DNA of 64,000 nt. Source: CBINFS01 sp966250015 (GTDB lineage Bacteria > Bacteroidota > Rhodothermia > Rhodothermales > DASSAV01). The notes under the pieces are model-generated. The model did no database searches. It saw nothing but the letters and a program-made list of their open reading frames with translations, and was not told where the DNA came from. The stretch's first letter is position 1. Each line of letters begins with the position of its first letter. The stretch covers positions 1 through 64,000 of the forward strand of contig CBINFS010000006.1 in the NCBI GenBank assembly GCA_966250015.1, written 5' to 3'. Below are positions 43,934 to 52,764 of the stretch, piece by piece. The position numbers were made by a program, and so were the translations under genes.

Positions 43934-44857
43934 TTTCCGGTAACGGGTATCCGCTTGGCACTATGTTTGGATGGATCCTTCATGAGGGAGAGTTGCAATT
44001 TGTGCCCGGGGAGGATCCTATGTTGAGCTCAGATCGGTTACACCTGGTAAAAGGCATCCATTTACTCATCGCCTTCTTTGTGCCGAGCAGAAACTTGCGT
44101 GTCGGTAGCTGTGAAAACAAAAAAACCGTTCCTTTAGGGGCATCCTTCCGACAAAAAGCCCACCCAGCCCCCAATGACCTTTCTCACCTCATCCATTCTG
44201 CCGAGGCTGGAATCCATTCCGGGAAGAATCCGATCCGAAATCGGCGCTGGGTGCTGTATCTCAACTAGCGTAACCATGTTTGCATGACGCGGCGTGAAGA
44301 ATAGTGGGCGGTCGAAGAGTGCCCTGCGATCCCGGGTTCGATTTAGCCCGGCGATTTCAGAACTGGTGCCGGGAGAATACATTGTTGCAGACCTGTCCAA
44401 TGGCAGTTCGTTTATTTTTGCTAATCCCTTAATAAACAAACGTCATTCCGGCCCCCGAGCCGACACGAGCTTGCGACTGACGAAGCAAATCCAGAACAGG
44501 GACGCACGAGGCTGAAACGTATAGCCATACGACACCGTTGCCTGGATCTCCACCTTCGCGAAGATGACGTGTTTGTTTGGGTTGTTGTGGCGTTTGACGT
44601 CCTGCCTTCGGTTTACCCACACTAAAAACGTCTACGCAAAATCTGCGTCCAACAGCGGACTGTTGTTTATTCTTCCTTCGCGTCTTCGCGTGAGACTCTT
44701 TTTCCCGATATGGTTCAACGTTTCAGGTTAATCCCGCCTGCAACGTGTTCGTGAAACCGGGTGAAACCCGTCGAAAAAGCAGATCCATTTTGATCCACGG
44801 TCATATCTAGGCTTGCTCACAGCGATAACAAGAGAACATAGACGTTGACATAGAGCC
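43934..44857. other. Gene-free stretch with the second composite repeat
   Basis: About 0.9 kb without a credible gene. The ORF at 43963-44268 has no domain and runs toward repeat-like sequence (GGAATCCATTCCGGGA near 44210). The rest is the composite repeat at 44347-44694 and a short promoter region before the gene at 44858. Confidence 0.5.
44347..44694 (+). repeat. Composite intergenic repeat, copy 2
   Basis: It has the same module order as copy 1: CCCGGCGATTTCAG...GGTGCCGGGAGA (44347-44376), CGTCATTCCGGCCCCCGAGCCG (44441-44462) and CCTGGATCTCCACCTTCGCGAAGATGACG (44541-44569, two changes that break the palindrome). A GACGTCCTGCCTTCG segment comes next (near 44598), then CTTCGCGTCTTCGCGTG (44676-44692). 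The spacing between modules is longer than in copy 1, so the copy has diverged. Confidence 0.75.
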
Positions 44858-45286
44858 ATGACGTGGATAGCCATACTATCTCTGGTCGTCGTGGGACTCG
44901 CATTACTTCCGGTTTTTATGATGGCGCGTGCCGTCGATAGCCGGACGAAGAGAATGCCGTTCTACCGGCCAAAGTTGTTTACCAGCGATTTTTATTCCGG
45001 CACAGGGAATCCTTTTTCAACCGACGGCGAGGCATCGTTTACCCGAGCTTTCGACCTGCTGGAGGGCGACCGGCTGAGCGATAAGGTATCGGAGGACTGG
45101 CAGGAGCCGACGCCCGTTACACAGGAGTCCCGGCAGGACGGCCCATTCGAGTACACGATCAGGCGGGAGCAGGGGGCTACCTGGCAGTATGCGGCGAACA
45201 TGGGGGGCTTTGCCGAGGTTTCGATCCTCCTGCACGACCGCTTCGGTAACAGCTTTACCGTCTTTCGCAGACTTAGCTTGAACTAG
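44858..45286 (+). CDS. Small membrane-anchored hypothetical protein
   Basis: A 142-aa protein with one N-terminal membrane helix (about 3-23, IAILSLVVVGLALLPVFMMA) and a soluble remainder with no family that I recognise. The C-terminal half (YTIRREQGATWQYAANMGGFAEVSILLHDRFGNSFTVF) looks like a beta sheet. It lies 30 bases upstream of a DUF937 gene on the same strand, so the two are probably cotranscribed. Confidence 0.65.
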   Translation: MTWIAILSLVVVGLALLPVFMMARAVDSRTKRMPFYRPKLFTSDFYSGTGNPFSTDGEASFTRAFDLLEGDRLSDKVSEDWQEPTPVTQESRQDGPFEYTIRREQGATWQYAANMGGFAEVSILLHDRFGNSFTVFRRLSLN

Positions 45287-45316
45287 CGCAATCTGACATA
45301 ACCAGATCTGTACGCC

Positions 45317-45961
45317 ATGCCCGTAATACTCGAAGAGATCAATCGTTGGATGACAGAGGACACCATCCGGGCGATTGGAGAGCAGATAGACGCAAACGAG
45401 CTCAAGACGAGGAGAGGAGTAGCGGCAGCCTTGCCTCTGCTGCTGGGAGGGCTGGCGCGGAACGCCAACCGGTCGGCAACGGACGCCCGTGCGCTCGAGT
45501 CGGCGCTCAAAAAGGATCACGACGGTAGTGTATTGGAAGACCTCACGACCTACCTCAAGGGTACGAACCGGAATGGACATTCGGTCTTGAACCGTTCCTT
45601 GAATGGCGACGCCATTCTGGATCACATTCTGACGGGGAAGCGGGGGGCCGTGGAGACGGGGATCAGCCGCGCGAGCGGGCTCGACGTCCAGCAGGTGAGC
45701 AGGCTGCTGACGCTGTTGGCGCCGATCGTCATGAGCGCGCTCGGGCGAATCAAGCGCGAACGGGGACTCAACCACGACGCCGTGGCAACGCTGCTCAACA
45801 AGGAACGCGCGGAAATCGAACGTAGCTTGCCGGACATCCAGCGCGGAGCTTTACTCGATTACCTTGAAGTGGGTAGCGACAACCAGATTTCCGACGAGGT
45901 GGCAGCCCTCGGCGCTCGTTTTGCGGACAAGGACCTGCGGCCGGCGGTCAGCGGACCTTAA
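45317..45961 (+). CDS. DUF937 domain protein
   Basis: A 214-aa protein of the DUF937/YidB-like family. The N-terminal repeat region contains ALPLLLGGLARNAN, and the typical C-terminal part is GDAILDHILTGKRGAVETGISRASGLDVQQVSRLLTLLAPIVMSALGRIKRERGL. Members are small soluble helical proteins of unknown role. It follows the membrane-anchored protein gene by 30 bases. The start is ATG 45317. Confidence 0.82.
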   Translation: MPVILEEINRWMTEDTIRAIGEQIDANELKTRRGVAAALPLLLGGLARNANRSATDARALESALKKDHDGSVLEDLTTYLKGTNRNGHSVLNRSLNGDAILDHILTGKRGAVETGISRASGLDVQQVSRLLTLLAPIVMSALGRIKRERGLNHDAVATLLNKERAEIERSLPDIQRGALLDYLEVGSDNQISDEVAALGARFADKDLRPAVSGP

Positions 45962-46223
45962 CCTCTGCTGATCGTTATGTCAGTCTAGTGTGCATGAGAG
46001 GGGCGGGTATGTGCAGGGTATGCACGGGCCGTGCCGGGAGCTCGAAACGCGCCCTGTACGGCCTTTCCGGTTTTCAGGAGTGATGGCATCGGGCGTAGTG
46101 AGCGGATGATGAATTTCCGGTCGTACTTTTGTACAATGACCCGCAGGCAGATGCGGACTGCTCGTTGATTCGTTCTCCCAAACAAAACAGTCAAACGCCC
46201 TGAACCGGTAGCACACCTCAACC

Positions 46224-48149
46224 ATGTCCTCTGCGATCACGTCACGGATTCACGATCTCCTCGAGGAATCGCCCCCGTTCAATCTGCTTCCAGAGAGTAC
46301 GCGAAAGGAGATCCTCGCCGACATGTCGATCGAGTACTTCAAGGAGGGGGAGGTCATCATCGAGCAGGGCAGCACGGCTCATAAAGGGCTGTACATCGTG
46401 GAATCGGGGGTTGTGCGCCTGATGGACGTCGAGAAGCAGCGCCTGATCGACAAATGCTCGGAAGGCGACGTGATCGGCTCGTTCGGGCTGCTCAAGGGCG
46501 GTGCGGCCATTTACGAAGCCAAAGCCGTCGAGCCGACGGTGTGCGTGTTTCTCAAGGGCGAACGGTTCCGCCAGCTCACCACGACGTATCCGGAGTTTGC
46601 CGAGTATTTCGAGAACGACGTCAAGCAGTTCGTTCGACACCTCGATCGGGAGATGGACGTCGCCGGTGCTCACCTGCTGTTCAATCGCCGGCTCAACCAG
46701 TTCGAGCACCGGCAACCGGTGACGTGCCCGATAGACGCCACGGCGCAGCAGGCCGCCCGCATCATGCGGAGGGAAAGCGTCGATTCGATCCTGGTCATGC
46801 AGGACGGTAAGGTCGCCGGGATCGTGGTGGACAGCGACCTGCGCAACAAGCTGATCGCTCGGGGCCTTCCCGTCGACACGCCGGTACGCCGCATCATGGC
46901 CTCGCCGGTGGTGACGATTCCGTCCAGCGCCTCACTCTTCGAGGCGATGATGACGATGCTCAACCGGAACGTAAACCGACTCGTGGTGGTCCGGGAGAGC
47001 AGTGAAGGGAAGGAGGAGCCGCTCAGTGTGCTGACCGACCGGGACGCCGCCCACTTCCGGGGGCAGGACCCGGTGGCGACGGTCCGCAGGATCAACAATG
47101 CGGTGGAAATTTCTGAGCTCGCCAGCATCCGCTCTGCGACGCACGAGCAGCTTCTGAGGCTTTACCGTCAGGGCGTCCAGCCCGAAATGCTCAACGGCAT
47201 CATGTCGGTGGTGTACGACAGCATGGTTCGGCGCGCGGTCGAGCTGGCCGAGCGGGATCTGCGGCAGAAACACGCCGACCTGCGGGTGGACCTACCCTGG
47301 GTGTGGCTCCGGCTCGGTAGCAGCGGCCGGCAGGAGATGGCATTGAACTCCCAGCAGCACAACGCGCTGCTGTACGCCAATCCTCACTCGATAGAGGAAG
47401 CCCGAAAGGCTGAGATGTGGTTCGACCGGATCGCAAGCATGGTGAACGAGGGCATGGCCTCGTGCGGTTTCCCGATGAGTGAAATCGTCGCCCGGGACCC
47501 CCGCTGGCGAAAACCGCTAAAGGAATGGAAAAAGACGTTCCGGACGTGGATCCTTCAGGCGGACGGGGCAGCGCTGCAAAATGCCGGGCTCTTCTTCGAT
47601 CTGCGCCCGATTTACGGGCCGGAGGAGCTCGTAACGGAGCTGAAGCGGGACGTCGTGGACGCGTTAAACGTCCAGGAAATGGACCACGCTCGGAACTTCC
47701 TTGCCCTCATGGCACGCCACGCGCTGGAAAAAACGCCTCCGCTATCGCTTTTCCGGCGGTTCGTGCTCCAGAAGTCGGGTGAGTACCGGAACATGTTTGA
47801 CATCCGTGAGCGGGGTGTGCTGCCGGTAGTCAATGCCGCCCGCCTGCTCGCGATCGAGCTCAGGTACTTCGATTCCACCAACACATTCGACCGGCTGCGG
47901 TACTCCTCGGAGCAAATCCCCGAGCTTTCGAAGCTGTTGCAATCCGCCATCGAGGCCTATCGCCACCTCGTCGATTACCGGCTGGAGGATCAGCTGCGGG
48001 CGTTCGAGTCCGGCGAGGCGCCTGACAACCACATCGACCCCTTTACGCTCCGCAAGGTGCAGCAGAACCTGCTTCGCAACGTCTTTTCAGTGGTGGCCGA
48101 GCTGCAAGACGCCCTGAACAAACGGTACTTGAGCTCACGATCGAAGTGA
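46224..48149 (+). CDS. cNMP-binding/CBS/DUF294 protein with degenerate nucleotidyltransferase
   Basis: A 641-aa cytoplasmic regulator. A cyclic-nucleotide-binding-like domain (about 15-135; FKEGEVIIEQGSTAHKGLYIVESGVVRL) precedes a CBS pair (about 165-275; IDATAQQAARIMRRESVDSILVMQDGKVAGIVVDSDLRNK). Next comes a DUF294 nucleotidyltransferase domain (about 345-470) and the DUF294_C helical domain. In this family the site usually reads GSxxRxEQ...TDQDNAL; here it reads LGSSGRQEMALNSQQHNALLY, with both aspartates replaced. It is therefore probably a binding-only protein. Acetyl-CoA synthetase follows 158 bases later; DUF294 proteins often neighbour acs genes. Confidence 0.88.
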   Translation: MSSAITSRIHDLLEESPPFNLLPESTRKEILADMSIEYFKEGEVIIEQGSTAHKGLYIVESGVVRLMDVEKQRLIDKCSEGDVIGSFGLLKGGAAIYEAKAVEPTVCVFLKGERFRQLTTTYPEFAEYFENDVKQFVRHLDREMDVAGAHLLFNRRLNQFEHRQPVTCPIDATAQQAARIMRRESVDSILVMQDGKVAGIVVDSDLRNKLIARGLPVDTPVRRIMASPVVTIPSSASLFEAMMTMLNRNVNRLVVVRESSEGKEEPLSVLTDRDAAHFRGQDPVATVRRINNAVEISELASIRSATHEQLLRLYRQGVQPEMLNGIMSVVYDSMVRRAVELAERDLRQKHADLRVDLPWVWLRLGSSGRQEMALNSQQHNALLYANPHSIEEARKAEMWFDRIASMVNEGMASCGFPMSEIVARDPRWRKPLKEWKKTFRTWILQADGAALQNAGLFFDLRPIYGPEELVTELKRDVVDALNVQEMDHARNFLALMARHALEKTPPLSLFRRFVLQKSGEYRNMFDIRERGVLPVVNAARLLAIELRYFDSTNTFDRLRYSSEQIPELSKLLQSAIEAYRHLVDYRLEDQLRAFESGEAPDNHIDPFTLRKVQQNLLRNVFSVVAELQDALNKRYLSSRSK

Positions 48150-48307
48150 CGAACGGGGTGGGGACCAAAATTGGGTGCCTGCCGTCAACCAAAAATTCAT
48201 TTTTGTCGGAACCAAAAGGCGGGACGTGCATCAATTGAGCCTGTCGTACCGGATAAAGTACTCCGGAAACTTCGTCGCTTATCCACCACCAAACCCTATT
48301 GCGCCGT

Positions 48308-50281
48308 ATGGTCGATCAGGTAACCGCCGCCTATTCCGGGGCAGCCCAGAAGTTCGAAGCTTCAGCAGCGTTCAAAGAGCGTGCATACGTTTCTTCGAGA
48401 GCGGAGTACGATGCGTTGTACCGGTACTCCGTTCAGGACCCGGACGGGTTCTGGAAACAGCAGGCCGAACGGATCGACTGGATCAAACCCTTTGAACGGG
48501 TCGAAAACACGTCGTATGCCAGCCGCGACCTGCACATCCGCTGGTACGAGGGAGGAAAACTGAACGCGTGTTACAACTGTGTGGACCGCCACCTGAAGGA
48601 CCGGGCGGACCAGACGGCCTTCATCTTCGAGCCCGACGATCCGAACGAAGAGGGTGCGATCATCACGTATCGGAACCTGTACGAGGAGGTCGGGCGGCTC
48701 GCAAACGTGCTCAGAAATCACGGCGTAAAAAAGGGCGACCGGGTGACGATTTACCTCCCAATGATCCCCGAGGTCGTCTATTCGATGCTGGCATGCGCCC
48801 GGATAGGCGCGATACATTCCGTCGTGTTTGCCGGCTTCTCACCCGATTCGCTGGCGGATCGAATACTTGACGGGCAGTCCACGTTTCTCCTGACGGCCGA
48901 CGAAGGAAGGCGCGGCGGCCGGAGCGTGCCGCTCAAGGCCAACGCGGACAGGGCGCTCGAGCGGTGTCCGGACGTCCGGACAGTGCTCGTCGTTCGGCGG
49001 ACCGGTGCAGACGTCAACATGGTGGAAGGCCGGGACCTCTGGTACCACGACGAGGTCGCGAAGGTGGGCATCGAGTGCGAGCCCGAGGTGATGGACTCTG
49101 AGGACCCGCTGTTCATCCTTTACACGTCGGGGTCGACCGGAAAGCCGAAGGGGGTCGTGCACACAACTGCGGGTTACCTGGTGTACACGTCGCTGACGCA
49201 CCAGTACGTTTTCGACTACCACGACGGCGACGTCTTCTGGTGCACGGCCGACGTCGGCTGGGTGACGGGCCACTCGTACATCGTCTACGGTCCCCTCGCC
49301 AACGGAGCCACGCAGGTGCTTTTCGAAGGCACCCCGACGTATCCGGATGCTTCAAGGTTCTGGCAGGTGGTCGACAAACACCAGGTGAACATCTTCTACA
49401 CGGCGCCGACGGCCATCCGTGCGCTCATGCGAGAGGGAAATGAGGCCGTCGAGCGTACGAGCAGGGCGTCGCTGAGGCTGCTCGGGACCGTCGGCGAGCC
49501 GATCAACCCGGAGGCCTGGCGGTGGTATCACGAAGTAGTGGGCGGAGGCCGATGCCCGGTGGTCGATACCTGGTGGCAGACCGAAACGGGCGGCATCATG
49601 ATCACGCCGCTTCCCGGCGCCATTCCACAGAAACCGGGATCGGCGACGTTGCCTTTCTTCGGCATCGAGCCGATGATCGTCGACCCGAGCGGCAACGTCA
49701 AAGAGGGTGAGGCCGAGGGACTATTGTTTATCAAGCGAAGCTGGCCGGGGCAAGCTCGGACCGTCTACGGCGACCACCAGCGGTTCGTTCAGACCTACTT
49801 CTCGCAGCACGAGGGAGCCTATTACACGGGAGACGGGTGCAGGAGGGACGAGGAGGGCTATTACTGGATCACCGGCCGGGTAGACGACGTGCTCAACATC
49901 TCGGGCCACCGCATTGGAACGGCGGAGATCGAAAGCGCGCTGGTTTCGCACGAGCTGGTTGCTGAGGCGGCCGTCGTCGGTTTCCCGCACGAGATCAAAG
50001 GGCAGGGGATTTACTGCTACGTGACGACCATCGCCGGCGTAAAACCCGACGAAAAGCTCCGGGACGAGCTCATGAACCACGTCCGCGAACAGATCGGCGG
50101 TATTGCCAAGCCCGACTTCATCCAGTTCACGTCTGCGCTGCCGAAGACGAGGTCGGGGAAGATCATGCGGCGCATCCTGAGGAAAATAGCGGCCAACGAC
50201 ACCCACGACCTGGGCGATACGAGTACGCTAGCCGATCAGGGCGTCATCGAGGATCTGCTCCGCAACCGCCCAAGGGTTTAA
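48308..50281 (+). CDS. acs: Acetyl-CoA synthetase
   Basis: A 657-aa AMP-forming acetate-CoA ligase. The nucleotide-binding loop is YTSGSTGKPKGV, the acetate pocket is DTWWQTETGGI and the hinge and ISGHRIGTAEIESAL region are complete. The C-terminal PKTRSGKIMRR contains the lysine that is acetylated for control in many bacteria. The frame opens at TTG 48299; ATG 48308 is preferred. It lies after the DUF294 gene on the same strand, and its stop overlaps the stop of the convergent gene by 4 bases. Confidence 0.95.
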   Translation: MVDQVTAAYSGAAQKFEASAAFKERAYVSSRAEYDALYRYSVQDPDGFWKQQAERIDWIKPFERVENTSYASRDLHIRWYEGGKLNACYNCVDRHLKDRADQTAFIFEPDDPNEEGAIITYRNLYEEVGRLANVLRNHGVKKGDRVTIYLPMIPEVVYSMLACARIGAIHSVVFAGFSPDSLADRILDGQSTFLLTADEGRRGGRSVPLKANADRALERCPDVRTVLVVRRTGADVNMVEGRDLWYHDEVAKVGIECEPEVMDSEDPLFILYTSGSTGKPKGVVHTTAGYLVYTSLTHQYVFDYHDGDVFWCTADVGWVTGHSYIVYGPLANGATQVLFEGTPTYPDASRFWQVVDKHQVNIFYTAPTAIRALMREGNEAVERTSRASLRLLGTVGEPINPEAWRWYHEVVGGGRCPVVDTWWQTETGGIMITPLPGAIPQKPGSATLPFFGIEPMIVDPSGNVKEGEAEGLLFIKRSWPGQARTVYGDHQRFVQTYFSQHEGAYYTGDGCRRDEEGYYWITGRVDDVLNISGHRIGTAEIESALVSHELVAEAAVVGFPHEIKGQGIYCYVTTIAGVKPDEKLRDELMNHVREQIGGIAKPDFIQFTSALPKTRSGKIMRRILRKIAANDTHDLGDTSTLADQGVIEDLLRNRPRV

Positions 50282-51342
50282 GGCGCGTTCTCGGAGAGAC
50301 TGTCTTCGGGAGAGTCCATCAGTCTGGCCCACTGGAGTGCTTCGAAGGTGGTGCCCCAGCGTGCCATCACGGCTGTAGCTCTGGGTCCAAACTCGTAGGA
50401 CACTCGTGGCGGCCCGATGCGTCCGTCCGTTAGAAGGTGAGCGGTGACGTAGGTAGGATGCAAGATGACGAGCAAGTCGCGACGGGGCGACGAGAACGCG
50501 TCGACGGCGTCCGAGGCGTAGGCCTTGATCGTGTTCCAGTCAGGGTACAGGTCCGTGTTTCCCACGAGGCGCGGGGGCAGCCGGAGGTCGAGATCGAGAT
50601 CGGTGTAGGTGCCTTCGGCGACGCCGCCTCCATCGAGGCGCATGACGACCTTCCAGTGTCCTTCGTCCCGCTTGATGGTCCAGTTCGCAGCATCGGGCTC
50701 CGGCAGATACATCGAGCGCTGGATCTCGCTTCTCAAGCTTTTGAGGAAGGAGTCGGTAGCCTCGTACATGGCTTCGCGTCCGGCGGTACCCAGCACGTTC
50801 CGAATGGGCAGGCCCAGGTGCATCGTGCTGTCGAACGGGACGAAGGCGTACGTGTTGAACAGCCACGGGTGGGCGCCGTCCTCGCAATAGCCGGTGCTGG
50901 TCTGCTCGAGGCCGATGTAGTCCGGGCCCGCGTAGTGGACGATCTGTGCCCGGTAGCCCATGCAGTACTCGCCGTTGTACGTCTGGATGCCGGGTCGCTG
51001 GGGCCGCTCGTTGAGCGGCGCCGACAGGACGAAGTCCTCGACCCAGTCGTTGTAGGCACTGCGCCGGGTGCTGATGCGCCAGACACCTCCGTCGCGAGGA
51101 ACGAGCAGGCCACGGGCGTGGCTCGAGAGGGAGACGGATTCGCCTCTTTTGGTGATCAGAATGGTGGTGTAGGCTGCCTGCGAGAGTGAATCAGGACCCT
51201 CGACGTAGTACGGAAGCCTTTTCGGAACGGGGATCTGATAACGGACGCCGAGGAGAATCGAAGCATCCTGCGACAGTGCAGCCGGCGATATCAGCAACGT
51301 GAGGAAAAGCCACAAACAAAAGGATCTCAACTTCCGTGTCAA
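50278..51342 (-). CDS. Exported hypothetical protein
   Basis: An approximately 354-aa protein with no family that I recognise. The frame is open back to 51591, but the part upstream of TTG 51342 is Cys- and Phe-rich and not protein-like. From TTG 51342 the product starts with a clean signal peptide (TRKLRSFCLWLFLTLLISPAALSQ). The mature part is beta-rich with GLEQTSTGYCEDGAHPWLFNTYAFVPFDST and an aromatic, polar composition as in periplasmic or surface proteins. The start is uncertain because it relies on a TTG codon without a clear ribosome-binding site. Confidence 0.6.
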   Translation of the reverse strand: MTRKLRSFCLWLFLTLLISPAALSQDASILLGVRYQIPVPKRLPYYVEGPDSLSQAAYTTILITKRGESVSLSSHARGLLVPRDGGVWRISTRRSAYNDWVEDFVLSAPLNERPQRPGIQTYNGEYCMGYRAQIVHYAGPDYIGLEQTSTGYCEDGAHPWLFNTYAFVPFDSTMHLGLPIRNVLGTAGREAMYEATDSFLKSLRSEIQRSMYLPEPDAANWTIKRDEGHWKVVMRLDGGGVAEGTYTDLDLDLRLPPRLVGNTDLYPDWNTIKAYASDAVDAFSSPRRDLLVILHPTYVTAHLLTDGRIGPPRVSYEFGPRATAVMARWGTTFEALQWARLMDSPEDSLSENAP

Positions 51343-51592
51343 CGGGACCGAAAACGAAGCCGGGCTATGTACACAAGGACGAAGAGACGTCACAGACTTG
51401 ATGGCAGGAATAGGTTCGAGGAAAATACTCGTAATTTGGCCTCTCTTCCGGAGGTTATCCAAAAATATTTCGGAGTAATTGAGGATAATATACTGGATAA
51501 TACAGAACCATTCATGGGAGATTTTGATGCACGGGCAGGCGTATGCCCTGCACGATTGGCCTAATTCACAGGAATCCAACCAGGTGTTCATT

Positions 51593-52297
51593 ATGTCTGG
51601 AATTCGCGTTTTATCTGTCTTTGTGGTACTGGGTGTGCTGGTTGCCTTTTCGGGTTGTTCGCAGAGCCGGCCGGTTGTTCAATCAGGAGAAGCGCCGGTC
51701 GTCGAGCATCCAAACACATCTGAATGGCAGGATCTATTCGCGGCTGACCTTTCAAATGCCGTGCTGGCGGACGACGAGAGTTGGGTCATCGAAGACGGTA
51801 TACTGAAGGCAAACGATCGGAGCACCCTGTGGACGAAGGAGTCTTACGGTGACTTCGTGCTCGACCTCGAGTTCAGGACGCCGAGGCAGGCCAACAGCGG
51901 CATCTTCATCCGGACCGCCGATCCCAAGGACATACTCTCGGCGCTCGAGGTGCAGATCCACGAGACGACGGACAACACGCCACACGGTCAGGTTGGCGCC
52001 ATCTACGATTTGCTTTCGCCCCGAATGCACGCGGCCAAGCCGGCGGGAGAGTGGAACCGGTATACAATCACAGCCGACGACAACCTGATCCAGGTGATCC
52101 TGAATGGGAGGCAGATCATCGACATGGACCTGAACGACTGGACCGAGCCGAACCGTAATCCTGACGGCACGCCAAACAAATTCAACCGGGCGATCCGTGA
52201 CCAGGCCAAAAGCGGCCCGATCGGCTTCCAGGGTATCCACGGCCCCACCGGCGAATCCGTCGAGTTCCGCAACATCAAGATTCGCCGGTTGGATTGA
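51593..52297 (+). CDS. DUF1080 lipoprotein (3-keto-disaccharide hydrolase family)
   Basis: A 234-aa lipoprotein. The signal peptide ends in FSGC (Cys22). A concanavalin-like DUF1080 domain spans about 45-230 (EWQDLFAADL ... YGDFVLDLEFRTPRQANSGIFIRT ... EVQIHET ... AGEWNRYTITADDNLIQVILNGRQI ... GPIGFQGIHG). Some members have been shown to hydrolyse 3-keto-disaccharides; the activity of this copy is not known. The frame is open from 51479, but ATG 51593 fits the signal peptide. It stands alone and is followed by the third repeat island. Confidence 0.88.
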   Translation: MSGIRVLSVFVVLGVLVAFSGCSQSRPVVQSGEAPVVEHPNTSEWQDLFAADLSNAVLADDESWVIEDGILKANDRSTLWTKESYGDFVLDLEFRTPRQANSGIFIRTADPKDILSALEVQIHETTDNTPHGQVGAIYDLLSPRMHAAKPAGEWNRYTITADDNLIQVILNGRQIIDMDLNDWTEPNRNPDGTPNKFNRAIRDQAKSGPIGFQGIHGPTGESVEFRNIKIRRLD

Positions 52298-52764
52298 TTT
52301 ATTGTCCGCTGATGACGCGGATAGGCGCGGATGCTATCTAGTGGGGCCTGGACGAAAGCGGGAGGTCATGTGTTACTGAGGCGCTAACAGGAATGTCATC
52401 TCCGCGAAGGCGGAGATCCAGGAAGGGTTTCCTAGTGATACCGGTGTATCAACCCCACAGTCGCTCCGCGAAAGCTCCTTCCGCGTCGAGCGCGGGACAG
52501 GCCCGTCCAGGGGAGCATTTGTTGTGCTTTCCTCAACTAGTAGTGCCAACCAGTAAGGCCGCACTTCGGGAAGATTCCTCCTCACATTGTTCGTCGGAAT
52601 GACAACGTAGGGGTTTGTATGCCCTATATACTTGTCATCACGAGTCACTTCGTGATGAGGGATCGATATGAAACACAGCCGCCTGAACTGGCAATCAGGC
52701 ACTTACAGCTCCAGCCCGCCAAAAAACCTTCTTCGCGCCTTCGCGTGCGTTAAAAACAGAACCC
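52298..52764 (+). repeat. Intergenic repeat island, copy 3 with palindromes
   Basis: A gene-free stretch. It holds a GATGACGCGGATAGGCGCGGATGC box (52311-52334). It also holds an exact 30-bp reverse complement of the palindromic box of copy 1 (52395-52424, orientation reversed) and a hairpin CATCACGA/TCGTGATG (52636-52643 with 52650-52657). A CTTCGCGCCTTCGCGTG box lies at 52731-52747. Two stretches near 52440-52600 look partly repeat-like. The ORFs drawn across it are translations of repeat sequence. Confidence 0.7.

Noticed and set aside
43963..44268. Plus-strand ORF of 101 aa after icmF
   Set aside because: No signal, domain or ribosome-binding site; its second half runs into repeat-like sequence. 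Treated as non-coding.
44330..44360. CCCGGGTTCGATTTAGCCCGG, resembling a tRNA T-arm
   Set aside because: The loop and stem lengths do not fit a T-arm, and no acceptor or anticodon stem could be built around it. It is the start of repeat copy 2.
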